Source of the DNA: Tricholoma matsutake
Lineage: Eukaryota; Basidiomycota; Agaricomycetes; Agaricales; Tricholomataceae
Assembly (NCBI GenBank): GCA_026075535.2
Contig: AP026541.1
Coordinates: forward strand, 2,666,001-2,730,000
Direction of reading: 5' to 3'
DNA length: 64,000 nt
The notes beneath the pieces are model-generated. The model had not been told where the DNA came from and searched no databases. It saw nothing but the letters and a program-made list of their open reading frames with translations. The first letter of the stretch is position 1. Every line of letters starts with the position of its first letter. This document shows positions 42,901 through 53,728 of the stretch, in pieces. The position numbers and the translations under genes were made by a program.

Positions 42901-44276
42901 AAAGACCAAAGAAACACCGCCGATAAGGTCGGCATTAGAAGACTGGAAGATAGAAGATGGTCTTCTATTCTTCCAAGACAGGTGCTATGTCCCGGACAAC
43001 GGAGAACTATGGAAGAAGCTGGTGCAAAAATACCATGAAGGAGTAACCAGCGGACACCCGGGACAATGGCAAACGACTGAAATGATCAGGAGAGACTACT
43101 GGTTGCCAGGGATGATGACGTACATCAAGAACTACGTTGCTGGATGTGCAGTATGCCAGCAGATGAAGGTCCACACGCACCCGACGAACCCCCCCACTAC
43201 AGCCGATCAAATCCGAAGCGACAAGACCATTCGCAATGGTGACGACAGACTTTATAACCGACTTGCCAGAGTCCGATGGTTATGATGCACTCATGGTCGT
43301 GGTAGACCATGGGCTTACGAAGGGGGTAATTTTTATCCCTTGCAGGAAAACGATAGATGCATTGGGAGCAGCCACCCTCTACCTAGACAATGTCTACAAA
43401 CGATTCGGCCTCCCAGACAAGATCATCTCCGATAGAGATCCCAGATTTGCCTCGCAGCTTTTCCAGGAGCTAGGAAGATTGCTTGGAATCAAACTGGCAA
43501 TGAGCATGGCATACCACCCCCAGACCAATGGGGAGACAGAATGGGTAAACCAGGAAGTGGAAGTTTACTTACGGATCTTCTGCTCAAACAACCAGGAGAA
43601 TTGGAAACACCTTCTCCCAACCGCGGAGTTCACGCACAACCAGAGAACGCACTCTGTACAGAAGAACTCCCCATTCTACCTCATGATGGGCTACGAGCCC
43701 AAGGCGATCCCACTCCCCTACCTGAAGACAAACATACCAGCCATAGAAAAACAAATGGTTGCACTGCAACGGGCCCGAGATGAAGCGAAGGCAACTCACG
43801 AGTTGGCCAGACAAATGATGGCGGAAAGAACGACAAGGCACTTCACCCCATTCAAAGAAGGAGACAGAGTGTGGCTAGAAGCGAAGAACCTCAGAATGAC
43901 ACATCAAACAAAGAAGCTCGCACCGAAAAGAGAAGGACCGTTCTCTATCGAGAAGGTCCTGAGCCCACTCTCCTACTGACTGAAGTTGCCAGAACAGTGG
44001 AAAATACACCCGGTATTCCACGCAGCACTTCTTTCCCCATACAAAGAAACCGAGACACACAGACCGAACTTCCCAGAACCACCGCCCGACCTGATAGAAG
44101 GTGAATCGGAATATGAAGTGGAAGCGATCGTCGGACACAGAAAGAAAGGAAAAACCATGCACTTCCTAGTGAAGTGGGTCGGATACCCAACCTCGGAGAA
44201 CTCCTGGGAGCCCGAGGGAAACCTGAAACATGCCAAGAAAATCCTTGGAGCATATAAACAGCAACGACAGCTGTAG
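39989..44276 (+). pseudogene. C2 pol: protease, linker, RT, RNase H, integrase, chromodomain
   Basis: Protease LLDSGAGGIFMSHEFAESS (40132-40190); linker with five QATE repeats (41026-41080); RT from about 41500 with FTKLDIRWGYHNIRI, FFGLCNSLATFQATM and YMDDILIFSKD (41950-41983); RNase H IESDASKHATGGVLRQ; integrase zinc motif, TDFITDLPESDGYDAL, SDRDPRFASQLF and AYHPQTNGETEWVNQEVEVY. A chromodomain (EYEVEAIVGHRKK, LVKWVGYPTSENSWEPEGNL) follows, with the stop TAG at 44274-44276. It is broken by TGA codons (40658, 40739, about 41135, 41267, 41642, 43977), and by a frameshift at a C run near 43190 where C1 is in frame. The 539-codon ORF 41666-43285 covers RT and RNase H. Confidence 0.93.
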
Positions 44277-44347
44277 AAACCAAGACCAAAAACACCCACC
44301 AAACCAACTACAGAAAGACCACCCCTAGAAAAGAAAAGAGACGAACC

Positions 44348-44563
44348 ATGCTCACTGGAATAGAGATTCTTGCCATTGTCATTGGCACAATCCTAGCTGT
44401 TGTGACTGCCATTACCTTCGCATTCTGCCTTTACGAAATCTTTCGACCAAGACCCGAACCCCCGATTACAGACATCAAATTCTCCATCCTACAATGCCCT
44501 ATGGAGAACCCTTCTCTCTACGAGAATATCACCCCACTGACACCACTGCCTGAGGCAGCATGA
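44348..44563 (+). CDS. Small membrane-protein ORF at the 3' end of C2
   Basis: 71 residues: a short N-terminus (MLTGIE), one hydrophobic helix (ILAIVIGTILAVVTAITFAF, residues 7-26), then CLYEIFRPRPEPPITDIKFS and an acidic/Pro-rich tail ending PLPEAA. It is in sense orientation, between the chromodomain stop and the polypurine tract, the position of env-like genes in some LTR elements. There is no signal of glycoprotein or fusion features. It is uninterrupted although pol around it is full of stops. C1 lacks it. Function unknown. Confidence 0.5.
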   Translation: MLTGIEILAIVIGTILAVVTAITFAFCLYEIFRPRPEPPITDIKFSILQCPMENPSLYENITPLTPLPEAA

Positions 44564-44727
44564 ACCAGAAGAACCCGATCGTGGTCCGAGTTTGGACACG
44601 AGCTATTCCTCCATCGCACCCCCCGACCCCACCCCACTCACCTATCCAGACCACACCCGACCAGACCCCGGAGGAGGAATGAAGATGTTATTTGAAGTCA
44701 GTGACTTCGAAGATAGAGAGAGGGTGA

Positions 44728-45504
44728 TGTTACGATTTTCCATTATCGTAACCCACGATGGCCAGACGTACGCCAGCAAGGCCGGGTACCTTAATTTTTC
44801 CATTCAACTCGACTCTCCTCTGATGGCAGACGCCCTGACGCATGATGACTCCATGCACCTGAACCACTCCCACATGCACCGTGGTACGACAACCCCTTCA
44901 CATGAGGTCTGTGACATTGGATCCTTGACATTGGATCCGTGACATTGGACACCTCATGCTACGCATGAGGCTATTCTCTTATTGTTCTCTGATAATGCTG
45001 CACCGCAGCACTCCTTGACATCGGACACCTCATGCGAGGCATGAGGCCTATTGTCTCTATTGTTCTTGTCTATATTTACCTGATAAGCATCTCACTTTCC
45101 GATTGGACGATAGGTAGTCCTAGAACAGTATATAAGCTGTAGCTACACTCTGTGTATTCTCCAGCTTGACCTAATTCAACCAACGGTCTTAGACTCAACC
45201 AGAACACTCGACAACTAAGGAAGTCCCTCAGTTGTGATACACTTGAACTCGACAGCTTAGGAAGCCCCTAGCTGTGATAACCCAAACTCGACAGTTGGAA
45301 AGCCTCCAACTGTGATACACAAATGAACGGTCTACTCAGAAAGCCTCTGAGTATGGATAGCCGTGACTACTTGAGGAAGTACCCAAGTGAAGGCAGGAAG
45401 CCCGATACACTAGGAAAGTCTCCTAGTGCGATACCGATACAGTTGGAAAGCCTCCAACTGCGACACACAAAGCCAAGGCTGAGTCGAGACCTATAGTCTT
45501 AACA
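44728..45504 (+). repeat. 3' LTR of C2
   Basis: 777 bp; longer than the 5' LTR because of a small tandem expansion of GACATTGGATCC units near 44915-44950. Followed by TSD CTCCT. Confidence 0.93.
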
Positions 45505-45509
45505 CTCCT

Positions 45510-46383
45510 GGTAGGAGAGGCGGTTGATCTCGAGTGGGGTTTCCTTTGCCTTAGAGGCCGGGAGCTTCCTCGTAAAAGCCTCCTGCAGCCTCCCTGTAAT
45601 GGCCTTTGCTCTCCTCCACTGTCCATCATACTTGGAGGCGGCATTGATCATTCCTTCCAAGGTTGTCGGGATCGTTTCCATATTGAAAACTCTTTCAAGG
45701 AGCTTGGGGTTCAGCCCATCCATGAAGAGTTCGATGAGGGCAGTGTCGTCGTTGATTCCCGCCTTCTCTCGCAGGATTCAGAACTGCGCAATGTAGTCCT
45801 CCAGGTCCTGTCCCTGTTTCAATGTCTTCATCTCGGTTCTGGCCCTGCCAGCTTCGTCAATCGGCGTGAATGCTGTCTTGAGCGCCGATTCAAAGGCTGA
45901 CCAAGTTCCTAGGTCCTCTCTTTCTGCCCATGTCTGTGCCCAGGGCGCAGCGGTTCCTCTGTTCATAAATGACAATGCGAAGATGATTTTCTTTTCATCT
46001 GTGTCATAGATTCCGTGGTTTACTCTCAGATAGAGTTTCACTTCTTGTAAGAACTTTGCAGTTCTAGTTCGGTCCCCTGTGAAGTCGGAGGGGGTTTGGA
46101 TTCTAATCTCCTTGTTCGAGGCGGTGGGTTCGGTAGACATGTTATCGGGGATGTCATCATTGAATAAGGAGAATGGGTCTCGTTCTGGGGTTTCTTCTTT
46201 GCTTGTTGATCTGAAGTCTTCTTCAGTGAGGTATCTTGGTTCCTCGTCTTCTGTTCGCTTCGAGAACCACCTTTGTGCTGGTTCTGAGTATCGTACTAGT
46301 CGACCTTGGTATCTATACCACGAGGTTCTTCCTGATGTCGATGCTCCTGTTGGAGGTCTGTCTGGGCTTTGTCTGAAAGACAT
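45510..46383 (-). pseudogene. C1 gag, 5' part
   Basis: From ATG 46383 (MSFRQSPDRPPTGASTSGRT) through EEPRYLTEEDFRSTSKEETP, TPSDFTGDRTRTAKFLQEVK, YDTDEKKIIFALSFMNRGTA, ARTEMKTLKQGQDLEDYIAQ, a TGA at 45778-45780 (CAA in C2), then MDGLNPKLLERVFNMETIPT and LEINRLSYQE at the C2 junction. It continues at 38107. Confidence 0.9.
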
Positions 46384-46430
46384 TGTGTCTGCACCTAGGT
46401 AGGTGGACTTTGTAGATCAGCTTGACCTTT

Positions 46431-47188
46431 TGTTAAGACTATAGGTCCTTGACTCAGCCTCAGCTTCGTGTATCGCAGTTGGAGGCTTTCCAACTGTATC
46501 GGTATTGCACTAGGAGACTTTCCTAGTGTATCGGGCTTCCTGCCTTCACTTGGGTACTTCCTCAAGTAGTCACGGCTATCCGTACTCAGAGGCTTTCTGA
46601 GTAGACCATTCGTTCATGTATCACAGTTGGAGGCTTTCCAACTGTCGAGTTCAGGTTATCACAGCTAGGGGCTTCCTAAGCTGTCGAGTTCGAGTGTATC
46701 ACAACTAAGGGACTTCCTTAGTTGTCGAGTGTTCTGGTTGAGTCTAAGACTGTTGGTTGAATTAGGTCAAGCTGGAGAATACACAGAGTGTAGCTACAGC
46801 TTATATACTGTTCTAGGACTACCTATTGTCCAATCGGAAAGTGAGATGCTTATCAGGTAAATATAGACAAGAACAATAGAGACAATAAGCCTCATGCCTC
46901 GCATGAGGTGTCCGATGTCAAGGAGTGCTGCAGTGCAGCATTATCAGAGAACAATAAGAGAATAGCCTCATGCGTAGCATGAGGTGTCCGATGTCATGGA
47001 TCCGATGTCAAGGATCCGATGTCCCGGACCTCATGTAAAGGGGGTTGTCGTACCACGGTGCATGTGGGAGTGGGTTCGGGCGTATGGAGTCACCACGCAT
47101 CAAGGTGTCTTCCATCGGAAGAGAGTCGAGTCGAATAAGAAAAAATGAACTGCCCATACTTGTGGGTTCCTGTAGACAAATCATAACA
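46431..47188 (-). repeat. 5' LTR of C1
   Basis: 758 bp, full-length form of the LTR at 32369; followed by TSD GTACC (47189-47193). Contains the hairpin array and both CCTCATGC/GCATGAGG palindromes. Confidence 0.93.
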
Positions 47189-47193
47189 GTACC

Positions 47194-47565
47194 ATTCATT
47201 GAAGAAGATTAGCGCAAGTTTTGGCGCAGAGATATCTGTCCATGTTGGGACAAGGCAGATGTCTAAACCCAGCCTATCCGTTATTGTCAGAATGCAATTG
47301 AAATTTTCGTCCTTGGGGAGTGGTCCCACAAAGTCTAGGCATACCGAATCCCCTTGTTTTTCAGGGATAGGCAGTGGGTACAGTGGTCCCTTCACTTTAG
47401 ATGTGCTGCTTTTGTTACACTGGCAGTCTGAGCATGCAGGGACATATGTGGTTTCAAGGTCTCTCCACATATTAGGCCAATAATAACAGTGTCTGATACT
47501 TGCATACAATTTATCAGCACCAAAGTGTCCAACTGAGTCATGCGCTAACCGGAACAGGTCCTTGC
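47194..47565 (-). pseudogene. Element B integrase, middle part
   Basis: Between the C1 insertion and the solo LTR, reading KDLFRLAHDSVGHFGADKLY (zinc-binding His pair), CYYWPNMWRDLETTYVPACS and DCQCNKSSTS (Cys pair), PIPEKQGDSVCLDFVGPLPK and ILTITDRLGLDICLVPTWTD (core Asp) to LIFFNEWY. Open throughout. Confidence 0.88.
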
Positions 47566-48725
47566 TGATGATACTCAACTTGGGAAAACCACCAAAACAG
47601 CCGATGATACTTGCACGAGTCAGAGGAAGGGTGCGAGACATTCTGAATGTTTGTGGTCCAACCTATGGGAAGGCAACTAGTTGGTACTAGTCATAAAGGT
47701 AGTTCTATAAGAGAGGAAGGTGTTTGGTGTAGTCTGATGGAGTATCGATCGATATCGAGGACGATCAATGATATCGATGGCAAATGATGTTTATTGTCGA
47801 TGGTCAATGTGTGAATTCTGAGGACCTTTTGATAGATTGATAGTATACGAAGGCTATAGCTGATGGCTACAAAATGTCAGGATGGTTACTAGTGCTAACA
47901 ATGAGAGGGTCAAAAGAGGATCGAGGACAAGGATGATCGCAGAGGTTTCTCATTGATCGAGAAAACTTGTAGAAGCTTAGATTGTTTTAGAGGATAGATT
48001 GGATTCTTAGAACTCTATACGAGGCAGTATGTGAAGACAATTTCTTGTATTTCCCAGTAGATACTACAGAGTTTTATATGTTTTAAAGAAACTTCCTAAA
48101 ATGGTATAAGAAACATGTGTAGAACATGAGGCAAAAGATATGAGTTAAGACACAAGGCCAAAAGGAGACTGGAATCTGAACAAGAAAGAGATATATCATA
48201 TGATGAAGGAGTAATAAAGGGTATAGAACTAAAAAGAGACTGTCCTTTGTGTATAGTCTTGCAATAATCCATCCAGCAGGTTCTGTACATGATAGGGACT
48301 TGGAACGAGGCTGACCTACTATCAGCAGGTTTGAGCACAAGTTGGAATACTTCCTGGCGCATGGTATTCCACCATTTAGATAACGAATGCGGCGCCCAAT
48401 GTCGCTCATAGTCTCTCGATGTCGCTCGACAATGGTCGACGATGTTCGATCATGGTTGCGGTTGTTCGAAGTTGATCGGGGATGTTCAATGTTTGTTCAG
48501 AGGGATCTTAGGGGCTTTCGAGGTAGTCCTAAGGTTGTGCGATGTGGTTTCTAAGTACGATCGACATCGCTGGTGATGTTTCGATGCAGTCGATACGATA
48601 TTGCACTCAGTAGACTTGGTCAGGAGTGGTCGCGCTGCTTCTGGGACCTCGTGGGAGTTAGCTGATGTGATTAGAGTGTGGTTGTAATGGTGAATCGGCC
48701 TATGAGCTGAAAAGACAACCTATCA
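47566..48725 (-). repeat. Solo LTR of the E family inside element B integrase
   Basis: 1160 bp; on the plus strand starts TGATGATACTCAAC and ends GACAACCTATCA, the complement of the E LTR ends. It aligns with both E LTRs along its length but is more diverged. Integrase of B is interrupted between LVIPRYGQLHD and KDLFRLAHDS. No clear target duplication remains (flanks TTGC and TCAT). Confidence 0.85.
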
Positions 48726-50434
48726 TCATGCAGCTGACCATATCTAGGGATCACCAAGCGGTCCCCTAAATACCACAGTTGATTTACCATGCATATGTCT
48801 GGCATGCTATTCGTGATATTGCCTAGCTTTTGACAAAACTCGTCATGTTTGTATCCTTCACGGACATCATTAAGGAAAGACTCATCAGTGCAGATTGTGA
48901 GGATTGCATTGCAAGAGGTAGGTTGGTTCAGCCAGCAATCCCATCACAAGGGTGAATCGGCGACATCAATGTCTTCAGATGCATCATCTGCAGTTTCCAC
49001 AGGCAGTCTGGATAGAGCATCTGCCACCATGTTGTCTTCTCCACGGATGTAGTAAATGGACATGTCAAACTGCAAGAGATGTTCCATCCATCATGCTTGT
49101 TGCCACGATAGGTCTTTTTGGGTATCAAAGTTTTCCAGAGTTCAATGATCCGTATATATGAGAAATTGAGACCTGAGAAGGTCGGATCACCATTTTTTAA
49201 GGGCTCGGACAATCACTAGCATTTCTTTTTCATGCACTGGATAATTCTTTTGTGCATCTTTCAGTTGCATAGAGTCAAACGCCACTGGGCATGCAGTTTC
49301 CCAAGTGGGGCCCCAGCTTAGAATGGCACCAGTTCTCCAGTCACTAGCATCACAAGTCACAAATATCTTATTTGTGCCAGGCTTAGTATGGTCAATTACT
49401 GTTAAGCACTTGTGGCTTACGACAAGCGACTTAATAACCTCAAAGGCATCTTGGTGCTTAGCAGTCCAGGTTGGGAAATTCTTTTCACTCTCTTTTGTTG
49501 TTAAGGGAGTGAGCACCACAGTGTGATCCACAACATGGGGAAGGAAAGCAGCAATGTATCATACTAGCCCCAAAAAACTGCATACATCATTCATAGTTTT
49601 TGGTGTGGGCCAATTCAGAATTTTGTCCACCTTAGAAGAGCAGGCTTCAATTCTGTGCTGAGAGATTTGGTGGCCAAGGAAGATCAATTCACTTGGATAA
49701 AATTTTGATTTTTTAGGGTTGCAGTACAGGCAAGCTTCTTGTAGTGCTGTCATAATTTTCTCAATGTGCTCTGTGTGCTCTGCTAGAGAGTTTGACCAGA
49801 TAATAATATCATTCAAGTAGATGTGTGCAAACACTCCCAGGAAACATCCCAAGGCAGCCATCACCCATCGTTGGTGTACTGGTGGTGCATTTTGCAGTCC
49901 TTGTGGCATCACAGTCCATTCATAAAGGCCGAGTGGAGTGGTCACTGCGGTCAATCCAATGCTTTCTGGGTCCATTTTAGTGTGAAAGAAGCTGTCTGTC
50001 ATGTCCAGCTTGCTCCAGATCTTGCCATGCCCAGCATCCGCTAGAATGTCATCTATACGTGGCAGTGGATGTGAGTCTGTGACAGTGTTTGTGTTGAGTT
50101 GATGATAGTCATTGACCCAACGGGGCAGGTCTGTAGGGTCCGCTTTTGGAATGAGAAAAGTGGGAGAAACATGGGCAGAACAGGAGGGATGGATGCGGCC
50201 TGTGTCTAAGTGCCGTTGTATTAAGATACCCCAAGCCTCATGGAATTTATGTGGGCAGGAGTAGCTCCTTGTGGTAATTGTTTTCCCGGCATCTTTCAAG
50301 TTGATTTTACATTGTACTGAGTCTGGCATTTTATTGACGTGGGGGATTGGTTTGAAAACATCTGCAAAATTTTCTTTGACTTTTGTGCCAAGTTTTTCAA
50401 GCTGCTCTTCAGCTGCGAGTTGTTCAATGTGTCC
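48726..50434 (-). pseudogene. Element B RT, RNase H and integrase start
   Basis: RT block 50329-49559: THLD..RIHPSCSAHVSPTFLI, DYHQLNTNTVTDSHPLPRID, WSKLDMTDSFFHTKM, MPQGLQNAPPVHQRWV and a catalytic site reading YLNDIIIWS (Asp to Asn, near 49815). RNase H/connection 49531-49187: VTCDASDWRTGAILSWGPTW, NYPVHEKEMLVIVRALKKW. Then shifted frames to WYLGDRLVIPRYGQLHD at 48726. Stops and at least two frameshifts; the Asp change alone would inactivate RT. Confidence 0.87.
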
Positions 50435-51280
50435 TTAGATTGCTGCCACAACATCTATTCCAATGATGTGTTCACATTGTGCATCGACCCAAGGCTGACA
50501 CACCTTGCAGACTGAATTCAGTTCTTTGATCAACAATTTGCAGTTGGCTTTAACATTCACAAGCGTATCACATAATTTTATTTTTGATCTGGGAATAACA
50601 GGCGCAGTAGGGTGTAGCAAATTGAAATTACAGCTGGAATCTATCGCCGTATCGTTACAGGCATCGACGACTATTTTATTGTGTGATAGGAAAGGCAGGC
50701 CTAGAATTACAGAGTGACAAAGGTTTGGTGCAATCAGAGCATGGACAGTACAAGCAGAATACCAGTTGTTTCTATCATGCAGTTTAAGTTTTACCCAGTG
50801 GGTAAGCGAGACATCGGAAGAGCCAGAAGATTTATCAAAGAATGCACCAGACACTGGGAAAGGACAAGGCAGCAGGCAAATAGGCAGGCAGAGACGAGCG
50901 ACGAGATCTTCTTTGATTAAAACTGCAGGAGATCCATGGTCAATTAAAGCAGAAATTTCAACACGAGATAAGGCAGAGCTGTCAAGGCTGTCCACAGCAC
51001 ACTCCCACACTAGGTGGGGTTTGAAGAATGGAATGTGTGTGCTTACCGAGTCATTTGAGTCCTGAGATAGGTTGCTGTCACCCCCACCAAGGATTGAACT
51101 CTCATTCAGCGGGTATATGGCTGCAATCAGGTAAGTTGACATGCCTAAGACACTCACAACAGGCAGAGCAGGTGGAGCAGCAGTGGGTTGAGGGGGAGCA
51201 GGCACGTAGATGCCACTCGATGAGGGTACATTCACAGTGCTGACCATTGAGGGGTATTCTTCTCTGGGAATGGGCAGCAT
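50435..51280 (-). pseudogene. Element B protease region
   Basis: 281 codons open. A Pro-rich N-terminus is followed by VEISALIDHGSPAVLIKEDL (the protease Asp, as D-H-G) and SVILGLPFLSHNKIVV, the conserved hydrophobic-G-L-P-F strand of retropepsins. It is in the same frame as gag, separated by TGA after NEARK, so gag and pol of B were probably one frame. Confidence 0.75.
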
Positions 51281-51292
51281 AGGTAACTTTAT

Positions 51293-52471
51293 TCATTTCC
51301 TAGCTTCATTCACCAAAGCCATTGAACACTTGATGTATCCATCGCTGCTAGGGAATTTGCAAGGGTGACCATCAGGCATGTAGAATCCCCAGCATTTCTT
51401 ACATCCATTGTAAGTCTTGAGATACTTTCTTTCACGATCTGTCAACTTCGGTGGATGTGAGTTTGATGACAATGTTTGGACACGCGAAGCAGTCATAGGT
51501 TGGTTTCAGGTGAAAGGGGCTCACCTCGAGCTATCCACCAGGCCTACAGTAGAGCTGGAGCATTTTAGGCTCCTTGTGGCATCCTCAGCATCATGTTTGC
51601 GAGTGTTCCTGTCCTCAATGAGCTTTTGGTCAAGTTTGGTCAGAGTGTCAACAAAGGACTGCAGCCTTTCTTCAGCTTTTATCGTGTCCGATGCTGCTTT
51701 AGATAACACAGCAGCAGCCACAGCATCAGGGTCAGTGATAGCATTGATCTCCACCTCAGCTTCATCGTCAGAGGATTTGTGGTTGTCCTTCCAATGATCA
51801 AATGCTGCTGTGAGCTCTGGAGAGATGTTGGATTCAATTTGCATGCGAAGCTGAGCAGGAGAAAGGTGGAATTGAGAACCTTTGAGCAGCAGGTTATCCC
51901 AGTGTAAGGAGTTGATGAAGTCAGAGAAAGCAGTTTTGTTTTGTTTAGTGGAGCAAACTTTACGTGCCAAGTCCTGTTGCCAGCATTTGGGCAACCAACA
52001 GGCACGGACTTTGACCATGAAGTCAGTGAATGAGAGCACAGATAAGAGGTCTTGTTGCGATTGATACCAGTCAGAGAAAAGTGGGTCTTCAAAAGAGTAG
52101 ATGATGTGTTCCACAAAGTTTTTCGCAGCTAGTCCATCTTTGTTATTGAGATATCCCCGTGTGTGATGTTCGAAATGGTGAAGCAATTCAGGTGTCATCA
52201 TGCCCGCAGAGATCATTGGCCATTTGCCATTGTTCAGGCCTAGCACTGCAATCAACAAAGTGACAGACATTTTCATGGTCAAAGGAACTATGTGGTACTC
52301 GTCAGACAAGGAAGATGAGGTGCATCTGCATCTCGTTGGTGCAAGGAGATTAGGTGGGGGAGTTGTATGCACATCATTTGTGACAACAGAGGCAGGAGGA
52401 GGTGAAGGAGTGGATGTATGTGCGTCGTTTGTGACAACGGAGGCAGGAGGTGAAGGGGTGGATGTATGCGC
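51293..52471 (-). pseudogene. Element B gag, main part
   Basis: Frame from the E insertion: repeated TNDAHTSTPSPP peptides (52471-52370), MTPELLHHFEHHTRGYLNNK, CWQQDLARKVCSTKQNKTAF, QFHLSPAQLRMQIESNISPE, a heptad-rich C-terminal helix (AERLQSFVDTLTKLDQKL), TGA at 51521, then a Cys motif YNGCKKCWGFYMPDGHPCKF near 51400. The first 33 codons lie beyond E at 62914-62816. Confidence 0.8.
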
Positions 52472-53648
52472 TGATAGGTTGTCTTCTTGGCTCAAGGACC
52501 AATTCAACACTTTAGCATCATTCTAATCACATTGGCTAACTCCTACGACATCCCAGATGCAGCGCGACACACTCTATCGATTGCAATATCATATCGACCA
52601 CATCGAAACATCACCAGCAACATCAATAGTATCAAAAGACCACATCGCACAACCTTAGGACTACCCCGAAAGTCCCTAAGATTCCCCTACACGACCACCG
52701 AACATCCCCGACCAACTTTGAACAAGCCACAACCGCAATCAACCATCGTCAACCATCGTCAACCATTGTCGAGCATCATTGATCGATATCGAGAAACTAC
52801 GAGCGACATCGGGCGCCGCCTTCGTTATCTAAATGGTGGAAGACCATGCACTAGGACATATTCCAACTCATGTTCAAACCTGCTGATCATAGGTCAGCTT
52901 CATTCCAAGTCCCTATCACGCACAGAACCCACTGGATGCATTATTGCGAGACTTAGCACAGTTTATACACAAAGGACAGTCTCTTTTAGTTCTTTCCCTT
53001 TATTACTCTTTCATCATATGATATATATATCTTTCTTGTTTGGATTCCAGTCTCCTTTATGGCCTTGTGCCTTAACTCATATCTTTTGCCTCATGTTCTA
53101 CACATGTTTCTCATTCCATTTTAGGAAGTTTCTTTAAAACATATAAAACTCTGTAGTATCTACTTGAAAATAACAAGAAACCATCTTCACATATCGTCTC
53201 GTATACAGTTCTAAGCATCCGATCAGCTTTCCAAAACAATCTAAGTCTCTGTGGGTTTTCTCAATTGATGAGAAACCTCTGCAATCGTCACATCCTCGAT
53301 CCTCCCTCGATCCTCTCGTCATTAGTTCTAGCAACCCTTCCAACACTTCATAGCAGTTTGCCGCACCCTTTGTATACCATCAACCTATCGAAAGGTCCCC
53401 ATAATTCAGATATCGACCATCGACGATAAAACTTGTTCACCCTCAATATTGATCGATACTCGATCGGACCATGACAAATGCCTTCGTCTCGCATAACACT
53501 ACCTTCATGACTAGTGTTAACTAGTAATCTTCTCAGAGGTTTGACCACGAACTTTCGGAACATCTCGCAACCCTCCTCTGACTCGTCGCAAACATCATCG
53601 ATTGCCTCATCAGCAGTTCTGGTGGTTTTCCCAGGTTGAGCATCATCA
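52472..53648 (+). repeat. 5' LTR of element E
   Basis: 1177 bp, pairs with 61626-62811; related to the solo LTR at 47566-48725. Confidence 0.93.
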
Positions 53649-53652
53649 TTTT

Positions 53653-53670
53653 TGGGGCCCACCGCGAGGG
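53653..53670 (+). promoter_or_regulatory. Candidate primer-binding site of element E
   Basis: TGGGGCCCACCGCGAGGG lies 4 nt after the 5' LTR. It begins TGG as expected for pairing with a tRNA CCA end. The tRNA was not identified. Confidence 0.35.
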
Positions 53671-53728
53671 TGTCTGAATCATTTCATCGTCGGACCAACC
53701 TCGACTTCCTCGGCTTAGGCCAACATAA

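Larger units (their letters stand above)
38108..45504 (+). mobile_element. Element C2: Ty3/gypsy chromovirus inserted in C1 gag, opposite orientation; TSD CTCCT
   Basis: LTRs 38108-38856 and 44728-45504 start TGTTACGATTTTC and end AGTCTTAACA. CTCCT is duplicated at 38103-38107 and 45505-45509, and gag of C1 continues across the junction (SYQE then RIEHMKKG). Plus-strand order is 5' LTR, gag, slippery site, protease, RT, RNase H, integrase, chromodomain, a small membrane-protein ORF, polypurine tract AGATAGAGAGAGGG and 3' LTR. The length is 7397 bp. C1 and C2 are sister copies in opposite orientations, so the whole region forms a large inverted repeat. Confidence 0.95.
32369..47188 (-). mobile_element. 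Element C1: Ty3/gypsy chromovirus inserted in B, itself split by C2; TSD GTACC
   Basis: LTRs at 32369-33035 (667 bp) and 46431-47188 (758 bp) are in the same orientation. GTACC occurs at 32364-32368 and 47189-47193, and the integrase of B resumes exactly there. Minus-strand order is 5' LTR 46431-47188, gag (46383 down to 45510, then 38102 down to 37887), pol (37890 down to 33682), a C1-specific accessory segment (33560-33036), polypurine tract and 3' LTR. The gag is interrupted by C2. Excluding C2 the element is about 7.4 kb. Confidence 0.93.
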
